This document shows positions 22,918 through 26,163 of a stretch of 26,163 bases of DNA, one piece after another. Under the pieces are notes generated by a model. That model was given only the letters and a program-made list of their open reading frames with translations. It did not search any database and had not been told where the DNA came from. Origin of the DNA: JAAZGD01 sp964383845 (GTDB lineage: Bacteria > Bacillota > Clostridia > Peptostreptococcales > Anaerovoracaceae); NCBI GenBank assembly GCA_964383845.1, contig CAYLIF010000023.1, positions 1 through 26,163 of the forward strand. Reading direction: 5' to 3'. Position numbers and translations under genes: made by a program. Position 1 is the first letter of the stretch; each line of letters begins with the position of its first letter.

Positions 22918-23833
22918 CTATATCACTTCCAGTTATCTTTAAAATATTCTCCCAGGAGATGCTACCATTTATAAGGGAAACTCTTTCTTTCCCTGTGGTC
23001 AACATTTCTGTTAAAACCTCTCTCAATGTAACGTTTTCGTCTAATGGGTCCTCTTCTAAAAATATTGATTCAGCATAATCTATTGCAGGCTTTCTAGAAA
23101 GAATTGTTAGAATTCCCTCGCCTTTAAAAAAGGCTTTTACGAAATCATTCTTTGGATATAACACAATTTTTTCAGGTGTATCTACTTGCACTATTTCTCC
23201 TTGATTCATCACACAAATGCGATCGGCGAGAAGCAAAGCTTCGTCTATATCATGAGTTACAAATACAACTGTCTTTTTTAATTTTCTTTGAATTTTTCTA
23301 AATTCTTTTTGCAATCTTAATCGATTTATGGGATCAACAGCTCCAAAAGGCTCATCCATAAGCAGAATGTCGGGGTCTGATGCCATTGCTCTTGCAACTC
23401 CAATCCTTTGCGCTTCACCGCCAGATAATTCAGAAGGTTTTTTATCCATGTATTTTTTAGGTTCTAGTCCTACTAGCTCTAGCATTTCAGAGACTTTTTT
23501 TTCTATTTTATCTTCTTTCCATTTTAAAAGATGGGGAACTGTTGCAATGTTCTTTTTAACATCCATATGTGGGAAGAGGCCTATGTTTTGAATTACGTAG
23601 CCTATTGTCTTTCTAAGCTCTTCTCCTTTTAAATCATCTATATTATCTCCTTCTACTTCTATTTCTCCACTGTCTCTCTTTATCATTTTATTTATCAACC
23701 TGAGTAAAGTGGATTTTCCGCAGCCAGAAGGTCCAAGTATCACAATGAATTCAGATTTTTCAACTGTTAATGTAAGGTTATTAACAGCAGTAAAATCTCC
23801 GTATTTTTTAGTGACATCACTTATTTTAATCAT
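22904..23833 (-). CDS. yehX: Osmoprotectant ABC transporter ATPase (OpuCA/YehX-like)
   Basis: 309 residues from the ATG at 23833, which overlaps the permease stop codon as ATGA and has AGAGGG 8 bases upstream; a GTG nine bases earlier is less likely. All ATPase motifs are intact: Walker A LGPSGCGKST, Q-loop VIQNIGLFPHM, signature LSGGEAQRIGVARA, Walker B ILLMDEPFGAVD and H-loop VFVTHDIDEA. The C-terminal 70 residues (ILSRKPAIDYAE to GSISWENILKITG) look like a reduced CBS-type regulatory tail; in OpuA-type transporters CBS domains sense ionic strength or c-di-AMP. Length equals E. coli YehX (308). It powers uptake of a compatible solute. Confidence 0.93.
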   Translation of the reverse strand: MIKISDVTKKYGDFTAVNNLTLTVEKSEFIVILGPSGCGKSTLLRLINKMIKRDSGEIEVEGDNIDDLKGEELRKTIGYVIQNIGLFPHMDVKKNIATVPHLLKWKEDKIEKKVSEMLELVGLEPKKYMDKKPSELSGGEAQRIGVARAMASDPDILLMDEPFGAVDPINRLRLQKEFRKIQRKLKKTVVFVTHDIDEALLLADRICVMNQGEIVQVDTPEKIVLYPKNDFVKAFFKGEGILTILSRKPAIDYAESIFLEEDPLDENVTLREVLTEMLTTGKERVSLINGSISWENILKITGSDIDEKR

Positions 23834-24978
23834 ATACAGCACCCTCTCATATATTCTTCAAAAGTATTTAAAACATAGTTTAGTATTACCGTAAAAAATA
23901 CAATTGGAAGTACTCCTAATAGGATTAGATCAGGAGATGCTTCCCCTAATCCTAAAAACACAAAGGTGCCCATTCCTCCCCCACCTACAAGGCCTGCTAA
24001 AACTGCTCCCCCAATAGTTTGAATGAAAGCAATTTTTATTCCAGCAAATATCACTGGAAAAGCAAGGGGTAGTTCTATCTTTCTTAAAACCTGTTTTTTG
24101 CTCATACCCATTCCTATTGCTGATTCTATAACATCCTTTTCTACGGAATAAAAACCAGTTAGAGTATTTCTACCTATTGGAAGAAGCGTATAAAGAGTGA
24201 GAGCAACAAATGCAGGTGCCCATCCAATTCCACTTACTCCTATTGCATCGAAAAAAGGTAATTTTCCTAGTCCTGAAAGTGGAACTAATAGTACTCCAAA
24301 TAATGATAAACTTGGTATTGTTTCAATTATACTAAGAGGAACCATAATTACGTTTTCTAATTTATTTCGTGAATAGGCTAAAAAACCTAATGGTATTGCA
24401 ATGATAGAGCCTGCAAGAACAGAACTCAAAGTTAGTATCCCATGTATTCTAAGGTTATCATAAAACTGTGCTTCTTTGATATAATATTCTTTGATTAAAG
24501 AGAGATCGTCAAAATCTCCATTCATCATAAAGTAGGCTAGAACAGCAAATATTCCTATAGCTCCCATAAATTTAATGAATTTATATTCTTTGATTCCCTT
24601 GGTATAAGTAGAAAATAGCATGTACACACAAAAAATCTGGATATAAAATCCAGCCGAAAGACTTATTCTTGAAGATGTGGATCCATCAACATAATTACCT
24701 GTGCTTAGCTCCAAGGTCCAAAATAATGAAATAACTAAGATAGAGGTAACCATAAATATAGTCATGTCTTTATACTTTTTTTCATAGAATGATAACACTA
24801 TTAACAGGGTCCACAAAAGAAAAACCAGGATTCCAAGGGTCCCAAGAAACTCAAAGCCTGTATATTTTGTTCCCTGTAATATTCTATTTGGTTTTAATTC
24901 AGCAAATGCAAGAAAAACAAATGCTACTGCTCCCATGGAGGATAGCAGCAGCAATGTCTTGTCTTTTATTTTATCCAT
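23830..24978 (-). CDS. yehY: Osmoprotectant ABC transporter permease, large subunit (YehY-like)
   Basis: 382 residues, close to E. coli YehY (385) and much longer than ordinary permeases. The first about 165 residues add four or five membrane segments (GTLGILVFLLWTLLIVLSFY; IFMVTSILVISLFWTLEL; and others) before the core permease domain. The core has IESAIGMGMSKKQVLRKIEL followed by PLAFPVIFAGIKIAFIQTIG as ATPase-coupling loop and GLVGGGGMGTFVFLGLGEAS. The extra N-terminal domain is what separates YehY-type from OpuC-type systems. It is the second gene of the operon, 21 bases after the binding protein, and overlaps the ATPase gene by 4 bases. In E. coli the Yeh system has low betaine affinity, so the natural substrate here remains open. 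Confidence 0.92.
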   Translation of the reverse strand: MDKIKDKTLLLLSSMGAVAFVFLAFAELKPNRILQGTKYTGFEFLGTLGILVFLLWTLLIVLSFYEKKYKDMTIFMVTSILVISLFWTLELSTGNYVDGSTSSRISLSAGFYIQIFCVYMLFSTYTKGIKEYKFIKFMGAIGIFAVLAYFMMNGDFDDLSLIKEYYIKEAQFYDNLRIHGILTLSSVLAGSIIAIPLGFLAYSRNKLENVIMVPLSIIETIPSLSLFGVLLVPLSGLGKLPFFDAIGVSGIGWAPAFVALTLYTLLPIGRNTLTGFYSVEKDVIESAIGMGMSKKQVLRKIELPLAFPVIFAGIKIAFIQTIGGAVLAGLVGGGGMGTFVFLGLGEASPDLILLGVLPIVFFTVILNYVLNTFEEYMRGCCI

Positions 24979-24999
24979 ACAATCACCTATGAGTTTATT

Positions 25000-25959
25000 T
25001 TAGTCTATAATTCCCTGTTCTATTAAGTGGTTTTGAGCAACATCTTTATGTGATAATCCGTCTATGATTACATTTTTATTCATCATCTGCAAATTTTCTA
25101 GATTCAATGTTTTAAATACATCTTCAATTATGCTCTTTATTTCTGGATACATTTCCAATATTTCTGCTCTTACTATTACGGATGGTTCGTAAACCGTAGG
25201 GATAGAAAGCGGGTCTTTTAGCACTACTAAATTCAAATCTGGAAGGGATCCATCAGTACCATAAACTAAAGCCACATTTACTCCATCTGTGCCATTTGCT
25301 AATGCACTAATTGTTTCCGCAGTATTTCCGTGAGGAAGTATAATTAGCTGATCAGGTTTTAGCTTAAAACCATAACCTTTTTCCATTCCCAATAAACCCA
25401 TATTTTTTTCTGCGAATGTCTGGCTGGTTATAAACTTTACATATTCTCCATTATTAACATAGTTGGCGAAGTCTTCCATGGAAAATAGATTATTAGCTTC
25501 AGCGAATTCTTTTGTTACAGCTAGCATTTCTGTATTGTTGGCATTAGCTGGTTTCAACCAAATTAAACCGTTCTTTGTTTCATCATATCCTCTTATGGCA
25601 TTATATCCTTTTGTTGCATCTCCCCAAACTTCTTCATCAAAGCCCTCAGAATAAAACTGTCCATTTCCAGTGTAATCTATTCCAATATCAAGTTCTCCTT
25701 GTAAAAGGGCATTTCGGTGAACATCAGGTGTACCAAATTGTACCTTATCTGTAATTATATATCCATTCTTTTCTAGAGCCAAAAGTATCATGTTACCTAA
25801 AATTCCACCCTCAGTGTCTACAAAAGACCCTAAAATTATTGGTGAATCAGGATTCATAACTCCCCCATTGTTTTCATCATTAGTAGAAGAACAAGCTGCC
25901 AAAATAGTTATTGTCAAAATTAAAATCAATGTTACCAAATAAATCCTTTTTTTATTCAT
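25000..25959 (-). CDS. osmF: Osmoprotectant-binding lipoprotein (OsmF/YehZ, OpuAC fold)
   Basis: 319 residues from the ATG at 25959, chosen because GGAGG lies five bases upstream; an ATG 24 bases earlier would place that site inside the gene. A lipoprotein signal (KKRIYLVTLILILTITILAA, then Cys) is followed by an Asn/Asp-rich linker. The mature domain begins PIILGSFVDTEGGILGNMIL, then GELDIGIDYTGNG and GLIWLKPANANNTEMLAVT. It ends NVIIDGLSHKDVAQNHLIEQ, all typical of YehZ/OsmF/OpuCC binding proteins. An aromatic cluster (Tyr in DYTGNG, Trp in WLKPA) is where betaine-type ligands bind in the family. It is the first gene of the four-gene importer and has a possible stress promoter upstream. Confidence 0.93.
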   Translation of the reverse strand: MNKKRIYLVTLILILTITILAACSSTNDENNGGVMNPDSPIILGSFVDTEGGILGNMILLALEKNGYIITDKVQFGTPDVHRNALLQGELDIGIDYTGNGQFYSEGFDEEVWGDATKGYNAIRGYDETKNGLIWLKPANANNTEMLAVTKEFAEANNLFSMEDFANYVNNGEYVKFITSQTFAEKNMGLLGMEKGYGFKLKPDQLIILPHGNTAETISALANGTDGVNVALVYGTDGSLPDLNLVVLKDPLSIPTVYEPSVIVRAEILEMYPEIKSIIEDVFKTLNLENLQMMNKNVIIDGLSHKDVAQNHLIEQGIID

Positions 25960-26007
25960 CTCAACCTCCATAATACTGTTCATAATTTATATTTGCCTAC
26001 CCAAGTA

Positions 26008-26032
26008 TTACCCCTTTAAAATCAATATAAAC
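26008..26032 (-). promoter_or_regulatory. Possible sigma-B-type promoter of the osmoprotectant importer
   Basis: On the minus strand GTTTAT (26032-26027), 13 bases, GGGTAA (26013-26008). This differs by one base in each hexamer from the Bacillus sigma-B consensus GTTTAA-N12/15-GGGTAT. It lies about 50 bases before the start codon. No good sigma-A promoter is visible in the same stretch. Confidence 0.4.
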
Positions 26033-26048
26033 TTTAATAAATGGCTTT

Positions 26049-26084
26049 AAGAAAAGCTGTAGGAATTAAACTACAGCTTTTCTT
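26049..26084. terminator. Strong bidirectional terminator
   Basis: A perfect 14-bp stem, AAGAAAAGCTGTAG with CTACAGCTTTTCTT, and an 8-base loop. Both strands end in a U-rich flank, so it can stop leftward transcription from beyond the window edge and any rightward transcript. Confidence 0.85.
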
Positions 26085-26101
26085 TGTGTATTTAAGATTA
26101 A

Positions 26102-26163
26102 TTAAATTCGGCCAATTGTAAACTGAAGTTGAACTAAATAAAGAATCCACAGTGATATCTTCT
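26102..26163 (-). CDS. Possible C-terminal end of a gene entering from the right
   Basis: A minus-strand frame open from the window edge to a TAA at 26104-26102 reads KISLWILYLVQLQFTIGRI. It stops 18 bases before the strong terminator, as a real gene end would. Nineteen residues are too few to name a family, and another frame is open here as well. Confidence 0.3.
   Translation of the reverse strand, partial: KISLWILYLVQLQFTIGRI

Noticed and set aside
1..26163. CRISPR arrays, tRNA or rRNA genes, insertion sequences, integrases, toxin-antitoxin or phage-defence genes.
   Set aside because: Read for on both strands; no regularly spaced repeats, no cloverleaf-type elements and no such proteins were found.

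Overview
The window is AT-rich, densely packed bacterial DNA with AGGAGG-type ribosome binding sites, TTGACA/TATAAT promoters and U-tailed hairpin terminators. Together with the gene content (a molybdate/tungstate-type ABC importer, DUF364, a DUF1538 protein with a tandem PII-like protein, a K+/H+ antiporter, an OsmF/YehZ-type osmoprotectant importer), this suggests an anaerobic low-GC Firmicute of the Clostridia, possibly from a saline or alkaline habitat. That assignment is inference; there is no rRNA or other marker gene here. No tRNA, rRNA, CRISPR array, insertion sequence or phage gene is visible.

Layout. 1-2.2 kb: the first 14 codons of a leftward gene, an APC-family amino-acid permease, a strong inverted repeat and the frameshifted remains of a gene. 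2.2-8.2 kb: a rightward lipoprotein that resembles a PepD (M20) dipeptidase without most of its metal ligands, a leftward glycogen phosphorylase, a rightward nitroreductase sharing a compact divergent promoter with the phosphorylase, and a leftward Lpd-like flavoprotein. 8.2-10.9 kb: a membrane-bound PAS-GGDEF-HD-GYP cyclic-di-GMP protein and a HAD phosphatase. 10.9-13.8 kb: a leftward operon DUF1538 membrane protein - double PII-like protein - thiamine pyrophosphokinase (ThiN), probably continuing into the HAD gene. 13.84-14.31 kb: a gene-free region holding a near-consensus promoter, about 300 nt of sequence with many possible helices, a short ORF with a good ribosome binding site, and a U-tailed terminator whose 5' arm contains that ORF's stop codon.

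14.35-26 kb, all leftward: a CPA1-type K+/H+ antiporter with a C-terminal RCK domain; a Mo/W ABC importer (binding protein, permease, ATPase) followed by a DUF364 protein, with the ATPase gene broken by a 100-N assembly gap; cardiolipin synthase; an MscS channel; and a four-gene osmoprotectant importer in the order binding protein - large permease - ATPase - small permease, the E. coli yehZYXW order. The last 60 bases may hold the end of another leftward gene before a strong terminator.

How the parts fit together. Much of the right half concerns ion, turgor and membrane balance: solute import (OsmF system), solute release (MscS), cardiolipin supply, and K+/H+ exchange. The DUF1538-PII operon, a transporter-like protein paired with a nucleotide-sensor-like protein, may belong to the same theme. 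The most interesting item is the structured, terminated RNA between the antiporter gene and the DUF1538-PII operon. I do not recognise it as any riboswitch class I can recall.
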